From contig JAFFJZ010000042.1 in NCBI GenBank assembly GCA_018340375.1, positions 434,001 to 498,000 of the forward strand: DNA of 64,000 nt, in the 5' to 3' direction. Numbering within the stretch: position 1 is the first letter of the stretch; every line of letters starts with the position of its first letter. The DNA comes from Gonatopus flavifemur (taxonomy: Eukaryota > Arthropoda > Insecta > Hymenoptera > Dryinidae). Positions 1-11,582 of this stretch are shown in pieces. The notes under the pieces are model-generated. The model saw only the letters and a list, made by a program, of their open reading frames with translations, had not been told where the DNA came from and ran no database searches. The position numbers were made by a program, and so were the translations under genes.

Positions 1-226
1 GCTTTACTCTCCTCAGAATGAAATTTTTCAAATTTCTAACAAATTCCTTTCTTCTACCCATTCCATCCCTTCTCCAATCCCACCCGCCCCCGACCCCCCC
101 GATGGAAGTGAACCCACCACTTTCTCGGGGTTTCCATCGTGGAACGACATATTGAGGGATATCAATAATTACCAAAACAACTGATTACCATATGTACCGT
201 TGTCATTTTTATTGATATCTGATATA
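1..226. other. intergenic, nothing recognised
   Basis: Low-information A+T-rich sequence with a C-rich patch around 76-100. No ORF or repeat structure that I can support. Confidence 0.5.
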
Positions 227-474
227 CACTGTGAAAGAAATTTGTTGAATTCCAAACAAAAATGCTTGGAAATTTACAAACTTGGTTTGGAAAAATAATT
301 TCCGAACCTTTTTTGTAAATTGCCGAACAAAAGTTTGTGAATTCTCAAAAATCTTCGTGAAATCACAAAATTTTTTGAATGTTTCCAAACTTTTGTTTGG
401 TAATTCACAGAAAAAGTTTGTGTAAAAAACTGCCAAACTTCTTTGGCAGTTTAGGAAGTTTATTTTTTACAGTG
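227..474. mobile_element. MITE, TA duplication, CACTGT ends
   Basis: A 248-bp element flanked by TA on both sides (225-226 and 475-476). The left end reads CACTGTGAAAGAAA and the right end, on the reverse strand, CACTGTAAAAAA. The interior is a patchwork of degenerate motifs around TTTGGAAATT and AATTCACA, many of them inverted. The minus-strand ORF across it is a by-product of this composition. The family recurs at 44,036-48,636, where another transposon has split it. TA duplication and short imperfect ends suggest mobilisation by a Tc1/mariner- or PIF-type transposase, which is inference. Confidence 0.7.
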
Positions 475-2045
475 TATTATGTCGTTCGCTAAGAGTGGGT
501 GATTTATTTCCCGACTTGCGTGCTAGTTGCAAATCACTTCCATGTTATTGTCCTTGGAATCATTTATTCTTCCGAATTTTGATCGGAAATACAAACGCAT
601 GGAATAGTGAGATGAATAAGTTGATATGTACATCAATATATATATGTAATTATTCATGTATGGTTATATGTATGTATGTATGTATTTATGTATTTATGTA
701 TGTAAATTATGTAACACCATGTAGATATGAAAAATCGCCTTGTATATCTGTATATTTTTCAATTTTACGTGCTCAATCGTTCAATTTTATCATAATAAAT
801 TGCATTCAGAATACTGAGTGGAGCATTGTACAACTTTCAAATAAGAATTATATGGGTGAATGAACAAACATGATCGACATACGGAATTGTGTATTGAATT
901 ATAAATCCGTGCAATTAAATTTTTTGATTCCTCAAAAGTTTAGAAGATTTTTCAAATATCATTTTGTGTAATCAAAGGTTGAAGTGAGATGTGGTGAGAT
1001 ATGAATGGGACATTTCTCCAATAACCGGAATTCCGAGGTGGAATTTTTAAAAAAACGTCCCTATGAAGTACTGTTTATTTTGCATTAGGAAAGATTCTGA
1101 ATCGATTGGTATACATAATATGAGAACAAATTTTTGAAATTTTCCATCAATTTATTCCAGCACTTGATAAAATTTGCGAATCGATGTCGAAAAAATTCTA
1201 ACCATCACAACTTATTTATTTTTCGTTTCAGAAGAATCTCTCGTTGGTCCATACATTACAGCAACGGTCTCCAAAAATTTCCATTCAATCCTATATCTTT
1301 ATAAAAATTGAAAGATGAAAATGTTTCCACCGGGGCCCGGGATGATTGTGGCACCGGCACTGAGATACATGTACACGGACGCGTATGTATATGTGACCAC
1401 TAGTTCCTATTTCATGCCACTCCAGTTCCAGATGGTGCGGACGCTCGTGGTTTTATGCTATGTGTTTGACCTTGGGTACCGTGGCGGTCGAGTCGCGCCG
1501 GGTTTAACGATTGAATTCACTGATGAGTTCATGAGAGCCCATATTGTATGAGCAATGATTCCGAAGGGAGAAGCATGAGCGTTCTTTTGAGCGTAATTAA
1601 AAGATTCCCAAAAATGCCGATCTTCAAGAAAAATTGAAAAGGAAAATAAAAATCACTTCTTTTGCATAAATAATTTATTTGGAGAATCGTCTCAATTTAC
1701 ATTGGGGATAATGGAAAGAACCAACGGAAAACATACCTCTCGTTTTTTTTTTAAGGAAATCTAACCGAGTTACAATTTAACGGAGATAAACATGCCCAAA
1801 ACTTTGAGCCCCTGTATCTCGGCAACCCGTCAATATTTCATCTCATCCCCCTTTCGCACAAATTATGTACTCCAATAGTACAACAACCCCACCAAGTTTC
1901 AGAAAAATCCCAGCGATCAAGGTTTATGCGTGGGTACATTTGACGTGGAATACCCCTCACATTACATCCAAACTTGTGCTCAGTCTAGTTAGTTCATGTG
2001 AATTTCAATCGAATCATTTCAACGAATCATTTCCCAGCGTGTATG
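475..2045. other. intergenic stretch with (ATGT)n tract, no supported gene
   Basis: Contains a TATG/TATT simple repeat at about 667-704. An ATG-started 78-codon ORF at 1,315-1,551 is locally GC-richer than its surroundings, but has no motif I recognise. The rest is A+T-rich with no repeat or RNA structure I can support. Confidence 0.45.
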
Positions 2046-2130
2046 AACTCTGGCCCAGTATTGAGCCAATATCAGCAGGATGGGGCCCATGCTAGGCCGG
2101 GATGGGTCCCGTGGTACATACATGCTAGAG
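2046..2130. repeat. short GGCCCA-rich imperfect repeat
   Basis: GC-rich patch in A+T-rich DNA with repeated GGCCCA/GGGCCC and CAGGATGG/CGGGATGG motifs. Looks like a few degenerate tandem units; no ends identified. Confidence 0.35.
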
Positions 2131-2411
2131 TTGGAATAAAAAATCCAACTGTACCATCTGGGAACGTTTCTATCAATAGCAAGATGGGTGTGAGACAATT
2201 GATGATATTGAGAGTGAATTTGGTGGATTTTAAAACGTATATCAAATGGAAAATCAGCAAACTTAGATTAATTCAATGTTTTTAGCCGTCATGGTTATTT
2301 TGGAATCAAGAATTCCATTCCTTTCATATAGAATTTGAATTCACTGATCCAAAAACCTAATGTACAACGTGTTAGGACTTACTTTTTCGACAGTTTGATC
2401 AGTCATGATTT

Positions 2412-2690
2412 TTCAAATTGTCTCAAATAGCAAAAGGTCCAAAAACCGGATCTGATTGAATTCTTTCAGAACCAGAAAATGAACTATTGGAATCTCAGCA
2501 GAATAGAGTCCTCGGATAATTCAAATCACCTTTTGTCATACTATATACTGTACTGTATAAAGTATGACAAAAGGCAACTTGAATTCTCCAAGAACTCTAT
2601 TCTGCTGACATTTCAGTCGTTCGATTTGTGGTTCCAAAAAAATTCAATGAGATCTAGTTTTTGGAACTTTTGTTATTTGGGTGTCATATT
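2412..2690. repeat. ~280-bp hairpin (foldback MITE-like)
   Basis: Two inverted arms of about 135-140 bp meet at a tiny loop near 2,550-2,556. The innermost matches are CCTTTTGTCATACT and AGTATGACAAAAGG. Outward, CAGCAGAATAGAGT pairs with ACTCTATTCTGCTG. The arms differ at scattered positions, so the copy is not young. No target duplication was identified. Confidence 0.75.
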
Positions 2691-2822
2691 GAAGCTACCA
2701 TCTTCAAATTTTCAAATTCAAGAGGTTTGTGCAAAAAGTACATGTACTTCCTAATAGAACTATGTGAAAATCATATCCGTCCGATAATTGTTCTCTATAC
2801 CACAATACAATGAAGACGCACG

Positions 2823-2935
2823 CACAGCGCCACAGTTCAGAAAGCTTTTTTGATGAATCCATATGGAACTATGAGTATTCAAAATGAATCCATGAAGAAC
2901 CCTTCCTGAACTGTTGTGCTATGTGGGCGAGTTGG
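2823..2935. mobile_element. MITE-like hairpin, CACAGC ends
   Basis: The left side reads CACAGCGCCACAGTTCAG and the right side, reverse-complemented, CACATAGCACAACAGTTCAG. It is a hairpin of about 110 bp. The same ACAGC..GTTC..GAAC..GCTGT layout recurs at 13,161-13,246 and 61,241-61,340, so it is a dispersed family. Confidence 0.55.
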
Positions 2936-3128
2936 TAAAAACTCCATCCTAATCAAATAGAGAAATATTGATGGCCTGTGGCACGTGTTTTCATTAAGAT
3001 ACAGCAGAGTGCGTTTGCAAAGATTTGATTTTCATTTGTTTTCAACTCATTTAAGGGGTGCACTTCAAGGTGTACCTTCATGCACCATGCATTATGATAC
3101 TGGCGTTGATATCGGGCCTCTCTTTCTA

Positions 3129-3329
3129 CACGGAGAAGAAATCTAGGAACTAGCGCATGAGCACCGATTACATATCAATCGCAAGGAGACATTTTTGAAA
3201 TGAGAGCATGAACCTATCCGCTCATCCCAATGCGGCAATGCGATAATTCCACGGAATAAACCGGTGAAACTTCTGGCGATTGATACGTGGTCGGTGGTCA
3301 TGCGCTAGTTCCAAGATTTTTTCTCCGTG
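3129..3329. mobile_element. MITE, TA duplication, CACGGAGAA ends
   Basis: 201 bp flanked by TA (3,127-3,128 and 3,330-3,331). It has terminal inverted repeats of about 55 bp beginning CACGGAGAAGAAATCT on the left and CACGGAGAAAAAATCT on the right, with ACTAGCGCATGA further in. A related CACGGAG-ended element sits at 55,925-56,158. Non-autonomous. Confidence 0.8.
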
Positions 3330-3459
3330 TATCTAACGATTCTATCTTTTTCTAACCAATGATGCAAGTTACCGACGCTAGTATTCCCTTAAATCATATT
3401 CTTCTTATACAAACTGGTAGTATATACCACATGCCATCACTTCCGATGAAATTGATACA

Positions 3460-4610
3460 TATTTATATACGAATTCAAGATTCAACTACATAGATTATTG
3501 ATTCCGATTCATTCTCATTGATCTCCAATCGACGGTTCTCGCATTCAGATTAGGCCTATTCAATCCGATTGAATTTGAATCGGACTTCTTTCTACTCTTC
3601 TTGACTGGATTTCATCGAATGATCAACCAATCTACACGTTCTGAAATCGAATTGGATATTCCCCATAGGAACCTAATCAGTCCTCAATTCGATCAACTTC
3701 CACATTAGTTTCCTACAAATCGAGTTCATAGGAAATTCCGATAAAAACCGATTGTCCAATCAAATGAAATAAATTCTAGGATTTAATCAGATATTTCCCA
3801 TATCAACTCACAGAACATTAGGATCTATGAACTTTTCTATTATTCCCGATGAATTGGAATTATTCGACCTATTGATTCATAGAATTCATAGATTCTAAAG
3901 TTGAATTTGATATTTCTGATAGAGGATCACAAAATCACCAATCCCATCAACTCTCCCATTACGTCCAATGGATCGAGATTAGCGAAAATTCCGATAAGAA
4001 CCAATTGTCCAATGGAATGGAAGGAATTTCAAAACTGAATTCGATATTCATCATACATTCCTATTGCATATTCGGATATTTAAACGTCCTTATTATTTCC
4101 AATAAATTAAAATGTTGGAATAATCCAACTGAAGCCTATTGATCGATGAAATGTATATATATTCACATGAAAATGGATATTTCCCATTGTGACTCGTTAA
4201 ATCTTCAACCTCATCAACTTCCCTACTAATTCCGATAGATCCGGATTACCGCGAATTCCGATGAGAACCAATTTCCAAATGAAATAGAAGGGATTCCGAA
4301 ATTGAATTGTATATTGCCGATACAAACCCATAGGATACCATGATCTGTAAACTCCTATTATTTCCAATGATTTCGTATGTTGGAATAATCCAACCGAAAC
4401 CCATTGATCAATGAAATCTGTACATTTTGAGATTGAGTCGAAAATTTCCCTTGAAAAACCCATCACTCATTCAATTTCACAAAATTTCCCATTAGTTCCA
4501 TTAGATTGAGTTTATGGAAACTTCCGATAGACACAGTTTGCCTTATGAATTGGATATTTCTTATACAGACCAATGGATCACCAGAAGTCCTATTAATTCC
4601 AATGGAACAC
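3460..4610. repeat. degenerate tandem array, unit ~253-267 bp
   Basis: An anchor of the form CCGATAAGAACCAATTGTCC recurs at 3,738, 3,991, 4,258 and, weakly, 4,525. The spacings are 253, 267 and 267 bp. Secondary anchors (CCCATTA, TGGAATAATCCAAC, ATTGATC) recur in register. The units are strongly diverged, so it is an old array. A small minus-strand ORF over it is incidental. Confidence 0.65.
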
Positions 4611-4629
4611 AAATTTTTTGATGAGTGAA

Positions 4630-4915
4630 CAGTGTTGCAAAACCTCCCGATTTATCGGGAGATCTCCCGATTTTCGTCCTCATCTCCCGAAATACCGATT
4701 ATTCGCTGCATTTCAACAATTTTCCAATTAATTCAACAAAATCTACCGTTTTTTGGTCCATTCACAAATCTTTCTTTTTTCCACGCAGCAGCATCAATTT
4801 TCAGCCAATTTTCATTGAAGAGCGATACACGAATTCTGTGACAATCTCCGCTCATTGGCTAGCCAGGGAACTCGTAAATCGCTCCCTCTTTTATGCGACG
4901 TTATATTTCCACTTG
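4630..4915. mobile_element. hAT-like MITE end (CAGTGTTGCAAAACC), one-sided
   Basis: Begins CAGTGTTGCAAAACCTCCCG and is followed by clustered CTCCCGA motifs. It matches, inverted, the right end of 13,350-13,579, which ends in the complement of CAGTGATGCAAAACC. CAG..G termini are typical of hAT elements. No matching right end was found here; a nested palindrome begins at 4,916. Confidence 0.5.
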
Positions 4916-5651
4916 AGCTGACATTCCATGGGGCGTCGAGCGGCGGGTCGGTGCCGAATCAACGAAAAAAAATTTACTAGCAGTATGAAGTTGTCATTTT
5001 GTTGCAGTATGAAATGAAATTAGTCATAGATCATTGATTAAATGAAATGAAAATTCTTTATGTTAACCTATTCACTGCACCCGTTTATTCCAGTAGACAC
5101 GTAATTCATCATTCTAATGAAATTATTAATGATCTTCCTAATCGATCGGTACAATCAAACTGTTTCAAACGTCTGTAGAGGACGAAAATCGGTTTGTTGT
5201 TATCATAAACATAACCATACCATAATCATAAACATAACAAAGGGAATTAAATTTACCGTGGGGTTGTGTTAGCAAATCAATGTTTTTTACTTTTCGTTTA
5301 ATTTAATCAATGATCTATGACTGATTTCATTTCATACTGCAACAAAATGACAACTTCATACTGCTAGTAAATTTTTTTTCGTTGATTTGGTTTTTCGTTG
5401 ATTCGGCACCGACGGATGGGGGCCAAATTAACGAAAAACCAAATCAACGAAAAGTTGGTTGAAAAGAGAGATACGTCACACTCTCTCTTTTCAAACACTG
5501 ATTTCGTTGATTTGTCTTTTCGTTGATTTGGCCCCCATCCGCACCGACCCCGAGCGGCAGCGTCAATATTGGAAGAAAAGGGAGGTCCGATCGGTTCTCT
5601 TTCTTCTTCCAATGTTGACGCTGCCGCTCGACGCCCCATGAAATGTCAGCT
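4916..5651. repeat. nested palindromes (compound foldback element)
   Basis: Outer arms AGCTGACATTCCATGGGGCG (4,916) and, inverted, AGCTGACATTTCATGGGGCG (ending 5,651) enclose at least three further inverted pairs. One is a ~90-bp arm around ACTAGCAGTATGAAGTTGTC (4,977 against 5,366). The second is a 140-bp hairpin at 5,411-5,550 with arms GGATGGGGGCCAAAT. The third is an ~80-bp hairpin at 5,551-5,630 with arms CGAGCGGCAGCGTCAA. The motif CGTTGATTTGG recurs several times. The two overlapping minus-strand ORFs across it are artefacts of these repeats. Confidence 0.75.
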
Positions 5652-5656
5652 TCACA

Positions 5657-5711
5657 GGAGCATTCCGAAGTAGCTGACCAGAAGATCAGGTCAGCTACTT
5701 CGGAAGGCTCC
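5657..5711. mobile_element. short hairpin MITE, GGAGCCTTCCGAAG ends
   Basis: 55-bp near-perfect palindrome. The arms are GGAGCATTCCGAAGTAGCTG and its inverse, around a short loop. A 115-bp relative with the same ends is at 49,043-49,157, so this copy looks like an internally deleted form. Confidence 0.7.
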
Positions 5712-6012
5712 ACAGACTTCTTATGACTCCCTTTCTCTATCATTAGGTCCCTATGGATTTCATTCATTCTCAAAGGAGAACCACTAAATTTTGGTGATTT
5801 ATTCGATTATGTGGTATTATACCATAATATCGGATTTTCCTGATTGCTTGAAAACTAGTAACTTATAGTAAAGGTACTAAAAACTTGTAGTTTTCCACCA
5901 ATAGGGGAAATTCGGTGTTACGGGTATTCGGTATTATGGTACACTACCTTCATGTTACATACGTGTAGGCCGAAATACACAAACTACGTAAATCTGCGGA
6001 AGTTACAAAAGA
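5712..6012. other. spacer, no gene recognised
   Basis: A+T-rich. It contains TTCGGTATTATGG and ACGTGTAGGC stretches that resemble sequence at 6,585-6,680 just before the hAT relic, suggesting a shared degenerate repeat. Confidence 0.4.
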
Positions 6013-6150
6013 GGGGTAGGAGGTCTTTTGGCCGGAAAAGTTTTTGGGCGAATTAACATGATTTGACAATCGCTAGTCGCTTTTAGAGAACACTAGGAAA
6101 TGATTAGCGATTGTCAAATCATCTCGATTCGGCCAAAAGACCCCCTACCG
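6013..6150. repeat. 138-bp hairpin
   Basis: Inverted arms: GGGGTAGG plus GGTCTTTTGGCCG on the left against CGGCCAAAAGACC plus CCCCTACC on the right. An inner pair is GATTTGACAATCGCTAGTC against GATTAGCGATTGTCAAATC. MITE-like; target duplication not resolved. Confidence 0.7.
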
Positions 6151-6676
6151 GAAGAGGACGTAGATCCCGCATAAGACTCTGCGCATCCGTTTTAACGATT
6201 ACTAAAGATCTAGTTACACAAGTACGAAAACCTAAACGTGAAGACCGGAAGGATAAGCAATACGGAAATTTGGCTCTATGCGCAGCCATTTACGTTTACG
6301 TTCGGAATCAATATTATTATTTTATGGGTTTCTATATGTGCCTTTGTCACAATACTTGTGAAGGATTTTACAAGGATCAAATTCTATGTGAAATTCAATG
6401 TTCTATTGGTTTCTATCGATATGATCGGCAAAACCTGATAAATACTAACAGAAATGAACTGTCTCATCTATTTCTGTGCGGTCCAGGTCACATCATCTAT
6501 TAGAATTTATTGGAATCTATCCGATTTTTCAGACAAGGCATTTCTAAGAAAGTTATCACAAGTTACTAGCTTCTCACTAATTATGGTAATTCGGGATTAT
6601 GAGACGCTATCTCTTTTTCAATAATTTTTCCATCTAATTCGATTCTTTTTGTGTTATAGCTGAGATACGTGTAGGC

Positions 6677-7771
6677 TGTTTTGTTGCAGAACACTATCTT
6701 CCTTATACAATTACTGATCATCTCACCAAATTGATCTCAACAATATGTTCAGATTCAAAAATAGCCAATAAAATGAAATGCTCTCGACCTAGGACACAAG
6801 CAATTGTTGAAAATGTCATCGGGAAGGATCACTTCTCAGAATTATGTGAAGACTTACGAAACGTCAAATTATCTCTAATAATTGACGAGTCAACCGATAT
6901 GAGAACAGTTAAACATTTATGCTTGGTCGTAAGGTATGTTGAAAATCTTATTGTGAGAGACTTTTTTCTCGGACATATTCCTCTTGTTTCAGCAGACGCC
7001 ACTACATTATTCAACAAAATTGATGAGTTTTTCAATGAGAATGATATTCCTTATAAGCAAAATTTAATCGGATTTGCATCTGACGGTGCAAATGTCATGA
7101 TGGGGTCAGAACATTCTGTCATGGTTTTATTGGAAAACGAAGTGCCTAACTTATTCGTCATAAAATGCATTTGCCATTCATTTCATTTATGCGCATCTCA
7201 GGCATGTAAAAAGCTCCCTCGTTTTGTTGAAGATCTATGTAGAGACATTTATAATTATTTCTCTTCGAGTCCTGAAAGAATAGAGGAATTTAAAGAGTTT
7301 CAAATCTTTTACGATTTCAAAGTACATGAAATATTGCATCCCAGTCAAACCAGATGGCTTTCGGTCCATGCTGCTATTTCAAGAATTTTAGAACAATATT
7401 CTGTCTTGAAATTGTTTTTTATAGATGCTAAAAATAGACAAAAAAATAATCTTATAAGTGCAGAAAATATATTACAAAAATTGAATGATCCTATAACTTT
7501 ACTTTTTCTTCAATTTTTAGATTTTATTTTACCGATCTTCAACAGACTCAACAAAGAAATGCAAGCTGAGAGTACAAAAATCCATGTTTTATATTCCTGC
7601 GTATGTAATAGTTTGAGAACATTGTTTGATTGTTTTTCAATCAGAAATTATTCATTAAGAACAAGTATTGAAAAAATTGGTTTCAGGAATCCACGCAACT
7701 TTTTAGACATAGATGATATTTATTTTGGAGCTAATGCTTCAGATACGTTGCTTTCTGAAACATCTCTCTGA
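6677..7771 (+). pseudogene. hAT transposase relic (DUF4371 / ZMYM6-like)
   Basis: The open frame holds the catalytic middle of a hAT-family transposase. LIIDESTDM is the first-aspartate block, FASDGANVMMG the second, CICHSFHLCASQA the conserved CxxH region, and HPSQTRWLSV the typical R-W motif. The frame is open upstream of the nominal TTG start to about 6,677, where AEHYLPYTITDH continues the family pattern. A TTTGTTGCAG acceptor-like site lies there, so an upstream exon or a truncation is possible. The N-terminal BED finger is missing. The main frame stops at 7,771. Residual C-terminal coding continues out of frame to 7,855 and resumes at 12,020 beyond a Sola-like insertion. Not expected to be functional. 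Confidence 0.85.
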
Positions 7772-7859
7772 ATATTCTCTTCCATAAGTTTGCTGAAGAA
7801 TAAGCAAATAAATAGATTGGGAACAGATGCAGTTGTCTTTTATATACTAAAGCTTATAT

Positions 7860-8285
7860 GGGGTAAAATTCGCCGAATGTTCCCACTTGAAAACTTCAAT
7901 CTCATCAATGTTGATGAAATTCCATGAATTTGTTGTACTAGTGACCCTCTTCAAATCGTGTTAACACCAGGTTTCTAGAAAGTCAGGTTTTCGTGGTACA
8001 AGGGTTTCAATTTTCAAGATATTTTTGATCTGCGTTTTTTCGAAAAATCATCATCCTCATTAATTCCATTTAATGAGAATATGTCATTATTGATGTTGTT
8101 AGGATTTTTTCTGAATTTTACGATAAAAATACTTTTATTCATGCAGAAAGAATATTTCACATAGAAATTCGATTTTTAAAAGTATTTTTGCATTTTTTGG
8201 TCACTGCGCCCCTTTTGATATTGATGAAACCTTGATAGATCGAAAGCTTGATTCCTTAGCTTCAAAATCATACAGATTAAGAAAT
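7860..8285. repeat. left terminal inverted repeat of Sola-like 1
   Basis: Matches 11,583-12,008 in inverted orientation from the terminal GGGGTAAAATTCGCC to CTTAGCTTCAAAATCATACA. Small indels and substitutions separate the arms. Confidence 0.85.
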
Positions 8286-8773
8286 AGGATAAGATTCCTC
8301 AAAATTACAGAGGGGTTCAAGTGCTCAGATCTCACACGTCCACCCGCTACCATCGTGTATAAATACAACACTACGCCAACATTGTGTAATAATATTTTAT
8401 GCCAATGGATTATTCATTCTGCCGTAATTTTCTGTATCATTACCAGTAAAAATCACTTCCAGAAATCAAATATCCTCTGATTCTAATTCACTGAGGATTT
8501 GAATTCATTCTTATCAATCATATAAACTTCTGCCCTGAAGCTTCAATTGAATAGTGACTGTGGATGTTTCCAGGGCAACCTGATCCTTTTTTATTTGTAA
8601 CCTAACCAACCTCATTCCCTCCAATCCGAACTCATCAACGGTTTTGTGTCGTTTTGAATGTACAGAGATAAATATCAAATCAGTGAAAGACTCTTGTTTA
8701 TGAAGTTTTTGTGATTGATTTTCTGCCGAATTATTCCATTGAGGAAGGACTTTTTCCTACATGTAATAACACA

Positions 8774-11043
8774 ATGGAACGGAGGAGTTCAGGCGATCGT
8801 TGTTTCAATCCATTTCAATATCCCTGTCACAAAAAATCTTCAGATCTTCGAACCTTATCTTCAAATCCAAGAAAAAAATATCATCATCTACCCTCTGATA
8901 CCCGAATATGTAGGAGATGCAGGAAAGACATGACTGTACTATCTTCAATGTCACCTTTGTACGATGTCCAATCTGTTCAGATGGATACATGCGAGAATAA
9001 TTCACTTGAGGTAGTTCCGCTTTATTATTCGATTCATCAAAAAAGTACACAGTATACATTGAGAAGAAAGATAATGGAGGCAACTACGCACGACAGTTGG
9101 ATACGTTCAAATACAATCCTTCGTCAATTCAATTTGAATTCAAGGTTCATTCAAGTATTCGTAGTTGAGTCAACTACAAATCTAATTGAATCAAAGAAGT
9201 ATTGCATTTGAACGTATCCAACTGTCGTGCGTAGTTGAGTCCAGTATTTATTCTTCTCAGTGCAGCCCCAAAATGTTCTAATGAGGAGAAAACTGGGATA
9301 ATTGAGAAATTTCTATTATCTCTTAGGATCAAACATTATTCGGAGAAGAGGATGATGTCCCACACCTTGGAATTAACGAGGGAGGAACTTTTGATATAAA
9401 TGAAGCAGATTTTGCCGTTCCATGAACAAAAATGTCTGAGAATTTCAATCGAAAGTGTCAAATAAAACATCATGAATCAGCTATTGAAGTTCTCGATTAA
9501 ATCAAAGAAAAATTCAAACAGTCTTCCAGTTACTCAGAAAAGATTTTGCTTCTAACCCTTGCTCCAAAATCATGGGAACGAAGGACATTGGCTACTGAAT
9601 TCAACGCTTCGGAACGTCAAGCTAGGAAAGCCATACAGAGGGTAGCTGAAAACGGGATTCTGACATCACCAAATCCAAAGAGAGGACGAAGGTTATCTTG
9701 CGAGATTGAAAATTCCATCATAGCATTTTACTTGGATGATGAAAATAGCCGGATATTGTCAGGCATGAAGGATTATGTTTCGATCAAAACTAATGATGGA
9801 ACGCGTGAACATGTTCAAAAAAGATTGATTTTATGCAATCTTGCCGAATCGTATTCTTCATTCAAATTGAAGAATCCTACAGTTGATGTGAGCTTATCGA
9901 AATTTTTACAGCTGAGACCTCGCAATTGTGTACTCGCTGGAGCTTCTGGAACTCATACCGTATGCGTGTGTGTTCATCATGGAAACGTGAATTTAATGCT
10001 AGATGCCATAAGTTTACAAAAACTAACGTCTGCGACAGATTTCCCCATGACTTCTCACCATGATGCTATTAAAATGCTTGTATGTGATAATCCTACTTCT
10101 GAATGCTATCTGGATAAGTGTTTACGCGTGTCCTGGAATAGACAATTTTGAGGATTTTCTTCAATCGAATCTTGCAGACCAGTACATTGAGAGAGTAGAA
10201 TATCAAATTTGGCAACAAACTGATCGCAGCACTTTGAAAACTGAAATAGCAGACGCAGGAGATTTCGTGGAGGATCTCTGTGAACGGTTACATGAGTTTA
10301 AATCTCACGCTTTTATAGCAAAGGAGCAATCGTCCTTTCTTAAGATTCTCAAGGATAATTTGAAGGCCGGAGAATTCATAGTTACATGTGATTTTGCTGA
10401 AAACTATGCATTTATTGCTCAGAATGCTTTTCAATCGTTTCATTGGAATAACAACCAAGTTACCATTTTCACAACAGTAATTCATTACAGAACAGGTGAG
10501 TTGAGACATCGCAGTATAGCAATTTTGTCTGATAATCTGACTCATGATGCGGTAGCTGTTTATGAATTTCAAAAAATTATTACAAAGTATTTGCAAGATA
10601 ATTTTGAATGTGAAAAAATCTTCTACTTTACTGATGGAGCATCGCAACATTTTAAAAATAAATATAATTCTGCAAATCTTCTACATCATGAACATGATTT
10701 TGGAATTGCGGCTGAATGGCATTTTCATGCAAGTGCACGTGGCAAAGCACCTTGCGACGGTATTGGTGGAAATTTGAAGAGACTTGCAGCACGTGCAAGT
10801 CTGCAAGCATCATCAAATGAAAATCAAATTTTGACTGCGGATGCTCTTTATCAGTGGGCTGAAGAACATTTGAAAGAAACTGTAATTTTTTTCAGTCCAA
10901 AGAGTACTCATATAGAGGCTACGAAAGCACTTGAAAAACGATTTGCATCTGCAAAAACGATAGCACGAACTCTCGAATACCATTGTGTAATACCTATGGA
11001 ACATTCATCGTTTATTCTTAAAACTCACTCTTCGGCAATATGA
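8774..11043 (+). pseudogene. Sola-like transposase, multi-block, frame-disrupted
   Basis: Coding blocks read in order. 8,711-9,080 (ATG at 8,774) has CFNPF, LPSDTRICRRCRKDM and other Cys/His pairs, a likely zinc-binding N-terminus. A MITE (9,081-9,237) interrupts it. About 9,330-9,425 reads LFGEEDDVPHLGIN. 9,430-10,151 has an in-frame TAA near 9,498 and an HTH-like stretch LATEFNASERQARKA. A frameshift near 10,125 then leads into 10,130-11,043. That last block carries CPGIDNFEDF, TCDFAENYAF, HWNNNQ, FYFTDGASQHFKNK and EWHFHASARGKAPCDG, consistent with an RNase H-like catalytic core. Acidic candidates are the D of CDFAEN and of FTDGAS. The breaks make it inactive as it stands. The assignment to Sola is from memory of the family and the 4-bp duplication. 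Confidence 0.65.
9081..9237. mobile_element. 157-bp hairpin MITE inside Sola-like 1
   Basis: The arms are CAACTACGCACGACAGTTGG and its inverse, extending through GATACGTTCAAATAC. It interrupts the N-terminal coding block of the Sola-like transposase. A related hairpin with GTATCCAACTGTC arms is at 49,196-49,448. Confidence 0.75.
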
Positions 11044-11582
11044 TATATTCCCAAAGACCCGAAGAAGGCATAAAAATTAGAGTATAGGAACAACCTTTCA
11101 GAAGGATCAGAAGATTGATAATTATAAATACTGCAAATTGTTTAATATCATTCTGTACATTTATGTAGTAATGATTCAATTTTGTAAATAATCAGAGTAC
11201 TATAACTTGTACAAAGAAAGTCACTACTTACAGTTACTTTTACCAGTTACAGTGGCCGCATTTCCATAAAAATTGATTATCAATAAAAAGAAATTCAATG
11301 GGTCCAAGATGACAAATTGGTATGACTAATTATTACAATAATGTTCCAATAAAGTATGACGTGTTTTCTTCAACCGTGTGTCGTGGATCAATTATTTATT
11401 TGGAAGGGGTAATCTAGATGGTTGTATTGAGCAATGTGGTAGGCAAAATTGAGAAAATAAATTTGATAATTACTTTTTTCATAAAACAATACACTAAAAA
11501 TCGATGGTGTGATCGTCACGTACTCAAGGTACGATACGTACACACTTGGAACTCTGTACCTTGGGAAAATTTTTTCGTCCCG
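11044..11582. other. 3' untranslated part of Sola-like 1
   Basis: Noncoding A+T-rich sequence between the transposase stop at 11,043 and the right inverted repeat. Several AATAAA-like hexamers (e.g. near 11,283 and 11,349) could serve as polyadenylation signals. Confidence 0.45.

Noticed and set aside
1315..1551. ATG-started 78-codon ORF, locally GC-rich
   Set aside because: No domain, no repeat partner, no splice or neighbour support. Mentioned only within the intergenic entry.
6111..6503. 130-codon ORF starting inside a hairpin
   Set aside because: Begins in the right arm of the hairpin at 6,013-6,150 and is rich in Tyr/Cys from A+T-rich sequence, with no family motif.
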